From positions 51,174-115,173 of the forward strand of contig DATIDD010000100.1 in NCBI GenBank assembly GCA_035456465.1: DNA of 64,000 nucleotides, given 5' to 3'. The stretch comes from DATHTC01 sp035456465 (GTDB lineage: Bacteria; Actinomycetota; Thermoleophilia; Gaiellales; Gaiellaceae). Shown here piece by piece: positions 16,707-25,251 of this stretch (its first letter is position 1; each line of letters starts with the position of its first letter). The notes under the pieces are model-generated. The model was not told the origin of the DNA. It was given only the letters and a program-made list of their open reading frames with translations, and did not search any database. Made by a program: the position numbers and the translations under genes.

Positions 16707-17631
16707 CCACGTCCCGGTCCTGGCCGCGGAGGTCCGTGAGTTCCTCGCGGTGCAGCCGGGCGAGACGGTGGTCGACGGCACCTTCGGCGGCGGCGGCCAC
16801 AGCGCGCTGCTCGCCGAGGACCTCGGCGGCCGCGGGAAGCTGATCGCGATCGACCGCGATCCGACGGTGCGCTCGTACTTCGAGCGCTTCCGGCGGCGCT
16901 TCCCCCGGCTGCAGGCGCGGCTGCTGCGAGGCGACTTCGCCGTCGTGCTGCGCCAGCTCGCCGACAACGGGGTGCAGGCCGACGCGATCCTCCTCGACCT
17001 CGGCGTCTCGTCGATGCAGATCGACCGGCCAGACCGCGGATTCTCGTACGCGGCCGACGCGCCGCTCGACATGCGGATGGATCCGACCGCCGAGCTGTCG
17101 GCGCGCGAGCTCGTGAACGAGACGGACGAGCGCGAGCTGGCGTCGATCTTCAAGCGCTACGGCGAGGAGCGCTACGCGCGCCAGATCGCGCGCGCGATCG
17201 TGCGGCGCCGCGCCGAGCGGCCGTTCGAGCGCACCGGCGACCTCGTCGAGACGGTCAAGGCGGCGATGCCCGCGCCGGCCCGGTTCGGCGACGGGCATCC
17301 CGCCAAGCGCGTGTTCCAGGCGCTCCGCATCGCGGTCAACGACGAGCTCGGCTCACTGGAGGCGGCCCTGCCGGCGGCGGTGGAGATGCTCCGCCCGGGC
17401 GGACGTCTCGCCGTGATCTCGTTCCACTCGCTCGAGGACCGGCTCGTGAAGCGGTTCGTCCGGGACCTCGAGCGAGGCTGCGACTGCCCACCGGACTTCC
17501 CCGTGTGCGTGTGCGGGAAGGAGCCCGTGCTGCGGTCGGTCGTGCGCAAGGCGATCCGGCCCGGTGCGCAGGAGGTGGCCGCCAACCCGCGCTCCGGGTC
17601 GGCGAGGCTGCGCGTGGCGGTGCGTGCGTAG
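16675..17631 (+). CDS. rsmH: 16S rRNA (cytosine-1402-N4)-methyltransferase RsmH
   Basis: Methylates N4 of C1402 in the ribosomal P site. The 318-residue product carries the SAM-binding motif VVDGTFGGGGHS, the GVSSMQIDRPDRGFSY stretch, DMRMD and the terminal SFHSLEDRLVKRF box that define the MraW family, plus two Cys pairs near 265-277 (CDCPPDFPVCVCG). ATG 16675 is favoured over GTG 16666 because AAGGGAG (16660-16666) sits at the correct distance; both overlap mraZ. Its stop TAG shares a base with the GTG of the following gene. Confidence 0.96.
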   Translation: MLPNVLPSATDHVPVLAAEVREFLAVQPGETVVDGTFGGGGHSALLAEDLGGRGKLIAIDRDPTVRSYFERFRRRFPRLQARLLRGDFAVVLRQLADNGVQADAILLDLGVSSMQIDRPDRGFSYAADAPLDMRMDPTAELSARELVNETDERELASIFKRYGEERYARQIARAIVRRRAERPFERTGDLVETVKAAMPAPARFGDGHPAKRVFQALRIAVNDELGSLEAALPAAVEMLRPGGRLAVISFHSLEDRLVKRFVRDLERGCDCPPDFPVCVCGKEPVLRSVVRKAIRPGAQEVAANPRSGSARLRVAVRA

Positions 17632-18017
17632 TGGCCGCGTGGGCCGACAACGCCGCGCGCGTCGCGGCCCCCGCGCGCGCGCCCCGCACGCGCCCGCGTC
17701 CGAAGCCGGCGCCTCGCCGCCGTCCGCGGCGCGCCGTGCGCCCGGCGCTCTTCGGGGGCGTCGTCTGGATCGCGCTCCTCGCGGTGCTGCTGGCCGGCAT
17801 CGTCGCCCTGAACGTCGCGGTGCTCCAGGCGAACGTCCGGATCGACGAGCTCACGCGCGAGCAGGCGCAGCTGCGTGACGCGAACGCGCTGCTGTCGTCG
17901 CAGCTGTCGACGGCTGGGGCGACGCCGCAGGTGGAGGCGCTGGCACGCCGGCGCCTCGGCCTCGAGCCGGCGGCGCCCGAGCAGATGACCTACGTCGAGC
18001 TCCCGTCCGGCCGATGA
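17631..18017 (+). CDS. ftsL: FtsL-like bitopic cell division protein
   Basis: 128 residues with the topology of FtsL: a basic Arg/Pro-rich cytoplasmic head (1-45), one transmembrane helix (about 46-67, VVWIALLAVLLAGIVALNVAV) and a periplasmic leucine-zipper-like segment (QANVRIDELTREQAQLRDANALLSSQL) followed by ARRRLGLEPA, the usual FtsL/DivIC C-terminal signature. Assigned on topology and on its position between rsmH and ftsI; sequence identity across the family is very low. GTG start overlaps the rsmH stop by one base (TAGTG). Confidence 0.85.
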   Translation: MAAWADNAARVAAPARAPRTRPRPKPAPRRRPRRAVRPALFGGVVWIALLAVLLAGIVALNVAVLQANVRIDELTREQAQLRDANALLSSQLSTAGATPQVEALARRRLGLEPAAPEQMTYVELPSGR

Positions 18018-18054
18018 GCCCGCGGGCGCCGGCGGTCGGCGGCCGGGTGCGGGC

Positions 18055-19752
18055 GTGAGCAGGCGTCGCGGACAGGCGGTCGACCGCCGCATCCGGCTCC
18101 TCCTCGCCGTCCTGACGGTCGCGTTCGCGGCCACGCTCGGCCGCGCCGTGTGGGTGCAGGCGGTCCGCGCCGAGCCGCTCGCGCGCATGGCGCAGGGCCA
18201 GCAGCGGGAGACCGTCGTCCGGACGGCCGCGCGCGGCACCATCTACGACCGGACCGGGTCGCTGCTCGCGATCGGCGAGCGGGCGACGACGGTGTGGGCC
18301 GATCCCAGGCAGATCACGGAGCCGCGCGCCGTCGCCCGGATGGTCGCGCGCGAGCTCGGCGTCGACGCGGACGCGCTCGCGGTCAAGCTGGCCGACCGCA
18401 GCCGCGGCTTCGTCTACGTGGCCCGCAAGGCCGATCCCGCGCGGGCGGCGCGGGTCGCCGCGCTCCGGCTCGACGGCGTCGGCTTCCTGCCGGAGGAGCG
18501 GCGGACGTACCCGCAGCGCTCCGTCGGCGCACACGTGCTCGGATACGCGGGCACCGACAACACCGGCCTCGCCGGGCTCGAGCGGGCGCTCGACCCCGTG
18601 CTCGCAGGACGCCCGGGCAGCGAGACGGTGGTGCGCGACCCCTTCGGCCGCGTGATCGACGTGCTCGCGCGCAAACCGGAGCGGAACGGCAGGGACGTGT
18701 ACCTGACGCTCGACCACACGATCCAGGCGCAGGCCGAGGCCGTGCTGCGTGACACGGTGCGCACGTGGGGGGCCAGGGCGGCGAGCGCGATCGTCCTCGA
18801 CCCGGAGAACGGCGAAATCCTCGCGATGGCCGTCGCGCCCGGGTTCGACGCCAACCGCTTCGGCGCCGTCCCCGTCGATCGCACCCGCAACCGGTCGGTG
18901 ACCGACGTCTACGAGCCGGGGTCGACCTTCAAGCTCGTGACGGTCGCCGGGGTGCTCTCCGAGGGGCTCGTGACGCCGTCGACCTCGTTCACGCTCCCGT
19001 ACGAGCTCCACGTCGCGGACCGCGTGATCCACGACTCGCACCCGCGGAAGACGGAGCGCATGAGCGTCGCTCAGATCCTGTCGCACTCGTCGAACGTCGG
19101 CACGGTGACGCTCGCCCAGCTGCTCGGGCGAAACGCGATCGCGCGCTGGATCGAGCGCTTCGGGTTCGGCCGGCGGACGGGGATCGACTTCCCCGGCGAG
19201 AGCCGCGGGATCGTGCTCCCGCCCGAGCGGTGGTCGGGCTCGACGATCGGGAACGTGCCGATCGGGCAGGGGATCGGCGTGACGCCCCTGCAGATGGCGT
19301 CGGCGTACGCGGCGATCGCGAACGGCGGCGTGCTCGTCCAGCCGCACCTGGTCTCGCGGGTCGGAGCCGGCGGCCCCGTCGTCCCGAAGCGGCGCCGGGT
19401 GGTCTCGCCGGGCGTCGCCGCGACGCTGAAGACGCTCCTCCGCGGCGTCGTCGACGAGGGCGGGACCGGCACCGCGGCCGCGATCACCGGGTACTACGTC
19501 GCCGGGAAGACCGGCACGGCGCAGAAGCCCGAGCCCACCGGCGGATACTCGTCGACGCGCTACGTCGCCTCGTTCGTCGGGTTCGTGCCGGCGACGAAGC
19601 CGCGCCTCGTCGTGCTGGTGAACGTGGACGAGCCGAAGGGCTCGATCTGGGGCGGGGTGGTCGCGGCCCCGGCCTTCCAGCACATCGCGCGGTTCGCGCT
19701 GCAGTATCTCGAGGTGCCGCCGGACGCCCCGCTCGTCGCGACGCCCGACTGA
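18055..19752 (+). CDS. ftsI: Septal peptidoglycan transpeptidase FtsI (PBP3)
   Basis: Class B penicillin-binding protein that cross-links septal peptidoglycan with FtsW. The 565-residue chain has a cytoplasmic start, one TM helix (about 12-34), the pedestal domain with the RGTIYDRTG box, and the transpeptidase with STFK (active Ser290), SSN (in LSHSSNVGT) and KTG (Lys485, AGKTGTAQK). No PASTA domains follow. The GTG at 18055 lies 37 bases past ftsL. Dependence on the neighbouring FtsL, FtsQ and FtsW products is expected from known divisome biology. Confidence 0.96.
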   Translation: MSRRRGQAVDRRIRLLLAVLTVAFAATLGRAVWVQAVRAEPLARMAQGQQRETVVRTAARGTIYDRTGSLLAIGERATTVWADPRQITEPRAVARMVARELGVDADALAVKLADRSRGFVYVARKADPARAARVAALRLDGVGFLPEERRTYPQRSVGAHVLGYAGTDNTGLAGLERALDPVLAGRPGSETVVRDPFGRVIDVLARKPERNGRDVYLTLDHTIQAQAEAVLRDTVRTWGARAASAIVLDPENGEILAMAVAPGFDANRFGAVPVDRTRNRSVTDVYEPGSTFKLVTVAGVLSEGLVTPSTSFTLPYELHVADRVIHDSHPRKTERMSVAQILSHSSNVGTVTLAQLLGRNAIARWIERFGFGRRTGIDFPGESRGIVLPPERWSGSTIGNVPIGQGIGVTPLQMASAYAAIANGGVLVQPHLVSRVGAGGPVVPKRRRVVSPGVAATLKTLLRGVVDEGGTGTAAAITGYYVAGKTGTAQKPEPTGGYSSTRYVASFVGFVPATKPRLVVLVNVDEPKGSIWGGVVAAPAFQHIARFALQYLEVPPDAPLVATPD

Positions 19753-19775
19753 GCGGACGTCGCCGACCCCGAAGC

Positions 19776-19781
19776 TAGAGT
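19776..19781 (+). promoter_or_regulatory. -10-like hexamer before murE
   Basis: TAGAGT ends 10 bases before the murE ATG in the 39-base gap after ftsI; it may give an internal leaderless transcript for the murE-murF part of the cluster. Confidence 0.35.
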
Positions 19782-19791
19782 CTCGCGCGAC

Positions 19792-21219
19792 ATGGACCTC
19801 GAGCGCCTGATCGCCGCGCTCGCGCCGGCTGACGTCGTGCTGCGGACGCCCGTCGAGGTCCTCGACCTCGCGTACGACGCCCGCGACGCCGCGCCCGGGA
19901 CGCTGTTCTTCTGCGTCCCCGGGACGACGCGCGACGGGCACGAGTTCGCCGCCGACGCGGTCGCCCGCGGCGCGGTCGCGCTCGTGGTCGAGCGGACGCT
20001 CCCGCCGCCGGTGCCGCAGCTCGTGGTCGCCGACGCACGCGCGGCGATGGCCGTGGCAGCCGACGCGTTCTTCGGCCGACCCACGGACGAGCTGGAGGTC
20101 GCCGGGATCACCGGCACGAGCGGCAAGACGACGACCGCGTTCCTCCTCCACGCGATCCTCGACGCGGCCGGCCGGAGCCCGGGGCTCGTCGGCACGATCG
20201 AGACCAGGATCGGCTCCGAGCGGCGAACGCTTCCCCGCACGACCCCGGAGGCGATCGACCTCCAGCGCCTGTTTCGCGAGATGCTCGAGGCGGGCAACCG
20301 GAGCGCCGTGATCGAGGCCTCCTCGCACGCCTCCGAGCTCCGCCGGCTCGACCGCGTGCGGCTGCGCGCGCTCGCCTTCACGAACCTGTCGCACGAGCAC
20401 CTCGACTTCCACAGGACGATGGCGCGCTACTTCGAGGCGAAGCGGCGCCTGTTCCTCGCAGACCCGCGCCCGCGTGCAGCGGTCGGCGTCGACGACGAGT
20501 GGGGCAGGCGGCTCGCCGCGGAGCTGCCGGGCGCGCTCACGTTCGGCCTGGGCGAGGATGCCGCGCTCCGGCCCGGGGGGCTCGAGCTCACGCGCGAAGG
20601 CGCGCGCTTCCGGGCGGGCGGGATCGACCTGCGGACGCAGCTCCGCGGCCGCTTCAACGTCGCGAACGTCCTCGCCGCGGTCGCGATCGCGCGGCTGCTC
20701 GAGGTCGGCGACGAGGCGATCGCGGCCGGCGTCGCGGCGGTGCGCGGCGTCCCCGGCCGCCTGGAGCCCGTCGACGAGGGACAGCCGTTCGCGGTGCTGG
20801 TCGACTACGCCCACAAGCCGGAGGCGCTCGCGAACGTCCTGCGGGAGGCGCGGGACCTCGCCGGCGGGCGCGTCCTCGTCGTCTTCGGCGCGGGCGGCGA
20901 CCGCGACCGGGAGAAGCGCCCGCTGATGGGCCGCATCGCCGCCGAGCTGGCCGACGTCGTGGTCGTCACCTCCGACAACCCCCGCAGCGAGGAGCCGCAG
21001 GCGATCGTGGAGGAGATCCTCGCGGGCACGGGCCGGGACGTCCAGGTGGAGCTCGACCGCCGCGCCGCGATCGAGGCCGCGGTCGACCAGGCACGCGCCG
21101 GCGACGTCGTCGTGATCGCCGGGAAGGGCCACGAGCCGGGCCAGGAGATCGCGGGCGAGGTCCTGCCGTTCGACGACCGCGCGGTGGCGCGGGAAGCGCT
21201 GCGGAAGGTGCGCGCGTGA
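19792..21219 (+). CDS. murE: UDP-MurNAc-tripeptide synthetase (meso-diaminopimelate adding)
   Basis: ATP-dependent ligase that adds the third residue of the peptidoglycan stem. 475 residues in three Mur ligase domains: UDP-binding N domain (1-105), central ATPase with GTSGKTTT and the LSHEHLDFH segment, and C domain with VDYAHKPEAL. Residues 395-398 read DNPR, the signature of meso-DAP-specific MurE (Lys-specific enzymes differ here), which predicts A1-gamma-type peptidoglycan. Its TGA overlaps the murF GTG. Confidence 0.96.
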   Translation: MDLERLIAALAPADVVLRTPVEVLDLAYDARDAAPGTLFFCVPGTTRDGHEFAADAVARGAVALVVERTLPPPVPQLVVADARAAMAVAADAFFGRPTDELEVAGITGTSGKTTTAFLLHAILDAAGRSPGLVGTIETRIGSERRTLPRTTPEAIDLQRLFREMLEAGNRSAVIEASSHASELRRLDRVRLRALAFTNLSHEHLDFHRTMARYFEAKRRLFLADPRPRAAVGVDDEWGRRLAAELPGALTFGLGEDAALRPGGLELTREGARFRAGGIDLRTQLRGRFNVANVLAAVAIARLLEVGDEAIAAGVAAVRGVPGRLEPVDEGQPFAVLVDYAHKPEALANVLREARDLAGGRVLVVFGAGGDRDREKRPLMGRIAAELADVVVVTSDNPRSEEPQAIVEEILAGTGRDVQVELDRRAAIEAAVDQARAGDVVVIAGKGHEPGQEIAGEVLPFDDRAVAREALRKVRA

Positions 21220-22472
21220 TCCCGCTCTCGCTCGAGCACGTGCGCGCCGCCGTCGACGGCGAGCTGCGCCCCGGCGACGGCACCGTCGTCGACGCGATCA
21301 CGATCGACTCGCGCCGCGCGCGGCCGGGGACGCTCTTCGTCGCCGTCGGCGGCGGACGCGCCTTCGTGGACGACGCGCTCTCGCGCGGCGCGGCCGCGGC
21401 CCTGCTCCCGGAGGACGCGCATGCCGCGCTCGCGGCGCTCGCGGGACTCGTGCGGGGGCACAGCACTGCGCGCGTCGTCGGGATCACGGGCTCGACCGGC
21501 AAGACGTCGACGAAGGACGTGCTCGCCGCGATCTGCCGGCCGGTGGCGACGACGGTCGCCGCCGAGGAGGGGCACAACAACGAGATCGGCGTGCCGCTGA
21601 CGCTGTTCCGGGTCGAGCCCGACACCGAGGTCGTGGTCGCGGAGATGGGGATGCGAGGGCTCGGGCAGATCGCGGCGCTCTGCGAGGTGGCGCGCCCGCA
21701 GGTCGGCGTCGTCACCGGCGTCGGGCCCGTCCACCTCGAGCTGCTCGGGACCGTCGAGCGCGTGGCGCGCGCCAAGGCCGAGATCGTCGCGGCGCTCCCA
21801 CCCGGGGGGACGGCGGTGATCCCCGCGGGCGAGCCGCTGCTCGACCCGTACCTCCGCGACGACGTCGAGACGATCCGCTTCGGCGCGGGCGGCGACGTGC
21901 GCCTCGTGGCGTTCGAGCCGCCGCGCCTCGCGGCGGAGGTCGGCGGCGAGCGCGTGGAGCTCGAGGTGCCGTTCAGCGCCGCGCACCAGGCCGAGAACAC
22001 CCTGGCGGCGCTCGCGGCCTACTGGGCGCTCGGGCTGCCGTTGGAGCGGACCGCCGACGGGGCGCGAGAGATCCGCTTCTCGCGGTGGCGCGGGGAGGAG
22101 CACGAGCTCGACGGAGACGTCCTGCTGATCAACGACGCGTACAACGCGAACCCGGTCTCGATGGTCGCCGCGCTCAGGCACCTCCGCAGCCGTGCCGGCG
22201 AGCGGCGCGCCGTCGCCGTGCTCGGCGAGATGGCCGAGCTCGGGCGCGACGCGCCCGCGTACCACCGCGCCGTCGGCGCCGCCGCCGCCGACCTCGGGGT
22301 CGAGGTGGTCGCGGTCGGGAACGGGCTGGCGAGCGAGTACGGCGGCGAGCTCGTCGCGGGACCGGACGAGGCGGTGGCGCTGCTCCGCGACCGGCTGCGC
22401 CCCGGCGACGTCGTGCTCGTGAAGGCCTCGCGCGCCGCCGGCCTGGAGCGCGTCGCGGAGGCCCTGCGCTAG
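21216..22472 (+). CDS. murF: UDP-MurNAc-pentapeptide synthase (D-Ala-D-Ala ligase)
   Basis: Adds D-Ala-D-Ala to complete the UDP-MurNAc-pentapeptide. 418 residues with the substrate domain (IDSRRARPGTLFVAV), the nucleotide loop GSTGKTSTKD, EMGMRGLGQI and the C domain LINDAYNANPVSMVAAL, all typical of MurF. The GTG overlaps the murE stop. No ddl gene, which would supply D-Ala-D-Ala, occurs in this cluster; it must lie elsewhere. A 97-base spacer with no recognisable signal separates it from mraY. Confidence 0.95.
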   Translation: MIPLSLEHVRAAVDGELRPGDGTVVDAITIDSRRARPGTLFVAVGGGRAFVDDALSRGAAAALLPEDAHAALAALAGLVRGHSTARVVGITGSTGKTSTKDVLAAICRPVATTVAAEEGHNNEIGVPLTLFRVEPDTEVVVAEMGMRGLGQIAALCEVARPQVGVVTGVGPVHLELLGTVERVARAKAEIVAALPPGGTAVIPAGEPLLDPYLRDDVETIRFGAGGDVRLVAFEPPRLAAEVGGERVELEVPFSAAHQAENTLAALAAYWALGLPLERTADGAREIRFSRWRGEEHELDGDVLLINDAYNANPVSMVAALRHLRSRAGERRAVAVLGEMAELGRDAPAYHRAVGAAAADLGVEVVAVGNGLASEYGGELVAGPDEAVALLRDRLRPGDVVLVKASRAAGLERVAEALR

Positions 22473-22569
22473 TGCTCCGCCCAGCACCGCACGCCGGCTT
22501 TCGGCCCGCGATCACGAGCCTTCGTGCCCGCGGACCGGCCGCTCGACAGCGGCACCGGACGACGCGCTG

Positions 22570-23592
22570 ATGGTCCGGGTCCTGGCGGCGACGCTCGTCG
22601 CGCTCGTGATCTCGATCGTGATCGGCCCGAAGTTCATCGAGTTCCTGCGCCGCCGGGAGCTCGGCCAGCACATCCGCGAGGAGGGGCCGGAGGCGCACCA
22701 GACGAAGCAGGGCACGCCGGTGATGGGCGGCGTGCTGATCCTCGTGGCCGCGTCGCTCGCCTTCCTCCCGCTCTCGCGCTACAGCACGGCCGCGCTCACG
22801 GTCTTCTTCGCCACGGTCGCGTGCGGCGCGATCGGGTTCACCGACGACTTCATCAAGCTGACCCACCGGAGGTCGCTCGGGCTCTCGGGCCGGTGGAAGA
22901 TGGTGCTGCTCGGGCTCGTCGCCGTGGCGGTCGCGCTGCTCGCCCACGACCTCGGCCTCTCGACCTCGGTCTACCTGCCGATCGTCGACTGGTCGCTGCC
23001 GCTCGGCTGGCTCTGGTACCCGTTCCTGTTCTTCGTCGTCGCAGGCTTCGCCAACGGCGTCAACCTGACGGACGGCATCGACGGCCTCGCCGCCGGGACG
23101 AGCACGATCGCGGTCTTCACCTTCACCGTGATGGCGGTGTACTCGTACATCCGCACCGGTCAGATCGGCGAGCAGAGCGTGTCCTACCTCGACCTCGCGA
23201 TTCTCGGCGGGGCGCTGATCGGGGCCGCGATCGGGTTCCTCTGGTACAACGCCTTCCCGGCCGAGGTGTTCATGGGAGACACCGGCTCGATGGCGCTGGG
23301 CGGCGCGATCGGGGCCTTCGCGGTGATGATGAAGGCCGAGGCGCTGCTCCTGCTCGTCGGTGGGATCTTCGTGATCGAGGCGCTCTCGGTGATGCTCCAG
23401 GTCTTCACCTTCAAGTACCTCGGCAAGCGCGTGTTCCTGATGGCGCCGATCCACCACCACTTCGAGATGAAGGCCTGGTCGGAGACGAAGATCATGGTGC
23501 GCTTCTGGATCGTGACCGGGATCCTCTGTGCTGCGGGATTCGCGCTCTACTACCGCTACTTCGTGCAGGGGTTCTTCCCCGCACGGCGCTAG
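22570..23592 (+). CDS. mraY: Phospho-N-acetylmuramoyl-pentapeptide transferase
   Basis: Membrane enzyme that makes lipid I from UDP-MurNAc-pentapeptide and undecaprenyl phosphate. 340 residues, about ten TM helices, with all family motifs: FTDDFIKL (metal-binding Asp pair), NLTDGIDGLAAGTS, FMGDTGSMALGGA and the cytoplasmic histidine cluster PIHHHFEMKAWSETK. ATG at 22570. Confidence 0.96.
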   Translation: MVRVLAATLVALVISIVIGPKFIEFLRRRELGQHIREEGPEAHQTKQGTPVMGGVLILVAASLAFLPLSRYSTAALTVFFATVACGAIGFTDDFIKLTHRRSLGLSGRWKMVLLGLVAVAVALLAHDLGLSTSVYLPIVDWSLPLGWLWYPFLFFVVAGFANGVNLTDGIDGLAAGTSTIAVFTFTVMAVYSYIRTGQIGEQSVSYLDLAILGGALIGAAIGFLWYNAFPAEVFMGDTGSMALGGAIGAFAVMMKAEALLLLVGGIFVIEALSVMLQVFTFKYLGKRVFLMAPIHHHFEMKAWSETKIMVRFWIVTGILCAAGFALYYRYFVQGFFPARR

Positions 23593-23605
23593 CGGACGAC
23601 GGGAG

Positions 23606-24067
23606 GTGGTGGCGACGGCCACGCTGACGAAGGAGATCTCGGGCGACGAGGTGCACGTCGAGCGGGTCGTGGCGTTCGTCGTGCGCGGCCGCGACGTGCG
23701 GCTCGACGGCGGCTTCGTGCTCGGGCCGGTGAAGGCCGACGGCGCCGTCGAGGTGCGGAACGGCGGCTGCGGGCCCGTGAGCGCCGGCGGCGACGTCACG
23801 ATCGAGCAGGGCGGCTGCGGCCCGGTGCGCGCCGACGGGGGCGTGTCGATCCGGCAGGGCGGTTGTGGGCCGATCCGCGCGCGGCAGGTGACCATCGGCG
23901 CCGAGGGGCGTGCCGGAATCGTCTTCGCCGACACGGTCACGGTCGAGCCGGGCGGGGTCGTCGGGACGCAGCTGCCGGCGGGCGCGCGGCGGTGGCTCGG
24001 GGCCGGCGCGGCCGGTGGAGGCGCGCTCGGGCTGCTCGTCGGCGCGCTGGTCGCACGGCGCCGCTAG
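23606..24067 (+). CDS. Bactofilin-like 16-residue repeat protein with C-terminal membrane helix
   Basis: Not a canonical dcw gene. From the GTG at 23606 (GTG 23609 equally possible; GGGAGG just upstream) it encodes about 153 residues. After an N-terminal strand region, the triplet GPV or GPI recurs at residues 40, 56, 72 and 88, exactly 16 apart; the last three repeats start GGCGP (53, 69, 85), so three Cys are aligned one per turn. Such spacing is expected for a right-handed beta-helix like bactofilins. The chain ends with a Gly/Ala/Leu-rich helix (about 130-150) and RRR, a tail anchor. It sits 14 bases after mraY and 3 bases before murD, same strand. Role unknown; envelope scaffold is inference. 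Confidence 0.78.
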   Translation: MVATATLTKEISGDEVHVERVVAFVVRGRDVRLDGGFVLGPVKADGAVEVRNGGCGPVSAGGDVTIEQGGCGPVRADGGVSIRQGGCGPIRARQVTIGAEGRAGIVFADTVTVEPGGVVGTQLPAGARRWLGAGAAGGGALGLLVGALVARRR

Positions 24068-24069
24068 GC

Positions 24070-25251
24070 GTGCTCGGGCGCGTCCTCGTCCTCGGCCTCG
24101 CCCGCTCGGGGCAGGCCGCCGCGGCCGCGCTCGCACGGCGCGGGGTCGAGGTGGTGCGCGCCGATCGGACGCTCGGCAACGACGAGGACCTCTCCCTCCT
24201 CGACGGCGTCGACGTCGTCGTGAAGAGCCCCGGCGTCCCGCGGGAGCACCCGCTGGTCGCCGCGGCGCAGGTGCCCGTCTGGAGCGAGGTCGAGCTCGGC
24301 GCACGGCTGCTGCCGGTGCGGCTCGTCGGCGTCACCGGCACGAACGGGAAGACGACCACGAGCGAGCTGCTCGGCGCGATGCTCGGCGCGCGCGTGGCGG
24401 GGAACGTGGGCCGGGCGCTGACCGACCTCGACGGGGAGGTCGGCGAGGGCGAGACGGTGGTCCTGGAGCTCTCGAGCTTCCAGCTCGAGGACGTGCACGA
24501 GCTCCGCTGCGCCGTGGCGGTGCTGCTCAACCTCGAGCCCGACCACCTCGACCGGCACGGCTCCCTCGACGCCTACCGCGACGCGAAGCTGCGGATCTTC
24601 GCGAGCCAGCGCCCGGACGACGCCGCCGTCGTCCCCCGCGGCTTCGGCGGCATCCCCGGGGAGGCGCGGCGGATCGAGTTCCACGCCGACGACCCGCTTC
24701 CGGCCGAGCCGCTGATCCGGGGCCGTCACAACCGCGAGAACGCCGCCGCCGCCACCGCGGCCGCGCGCGCCGCCGGCGCCTCGGAGGAGGCGATCGCCGC
24801 GGCGCTCCGGACGTTCCCTGGCGTCCCGCACCGGCTCGAGCCGGTCGCGACGGTGCGCGGCGTGACCTACGTGAACGACTCGAAGGCGACGAACGTCGCC
24901 GCGGCGCGCCCGGCGTTCGAGGCGTACGCCGACACGCCGGTCCTGCTGATCCTCGGCGGCTCGCTCAAGGGCGAGGAGTTCGGTCCGCTCGCGCGCGCGA
25001 TCGGGCCGAACGTCCGCCGCGCGTACCTGATCGGCGAGGCGGCGCCGCTCCTCGCCGAGTCGCTCGACGCGGCCGGCGTCGCGTACGAGCGCAGCGGCGA
25101 TCTCGCCACGGCCCTGGCCGCCGCGGCCGCAGCCGCCGCGTCGGGCGACGTCGTCCTCCTCTCACCGGCCTGTGCGAGCTACGACCAGTTCGAGAACTTC
25201 GAGCGTCGGGGCGAGGAGTTCGCCCGGATCGTGCGAAGTCTCGAAGGGTGA
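24070..25251 (+). CDS. murD: UDP-MurNAc-L-alanine:D-glutamate ligase
   Basis: Adds D-Glu to UDP-MurNAc-Ala. 393 residues with a short Rossmann N domain (VLVLGLARSGQAAAAAL), ATPase motif GTNGKTTT, ELSSFQLE, NLEPDHLDRHGS, and C domain HRLEPVATVRGVTYVNDSKATN with the KATN signature and LLSPACASYDQFENFERRGEEF. It is about 50 residues shorter than most MurD proteins; the shortening lies between the HLDRHGS region and RGRHNRENA, in the central domain. GTG start 24070, stop overlapping the ftsW GTG. Confidence 0.95.
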   Translation: MLGRVLVLGLARSGQAAAAALARRGVEVVRADRTLGNDEDLSLLDGVDVVVKSPGVPREHPLVAAAQVPVWSEVELGARLLPVRLVGVTGTNGKTTTSELLGAMLGARVAGNVGRALTDLDGEVGEGETVVLELSSFQLEDVHELRCAVAVLLNLEPDHLDRHGSLDAYRDAKLRIFASQRPDDAAVVPRGFGGIPGEARRIEFHADDPLPAEPLIRGRHNRENAAAATAAARAAGASEEAIAAALRTFPGVPHRLEPVATVRGVTYVNDSKATNVAAARPAFEAYADTPVLLILGGSLKGEEFGPLARAIGPNVRRAYLIGEAAPLLAESLDAAGVAYERSGDLATALAAAAAAAASGDVVLLSPACASYDQFENFERRGEEFARIVRSLEG

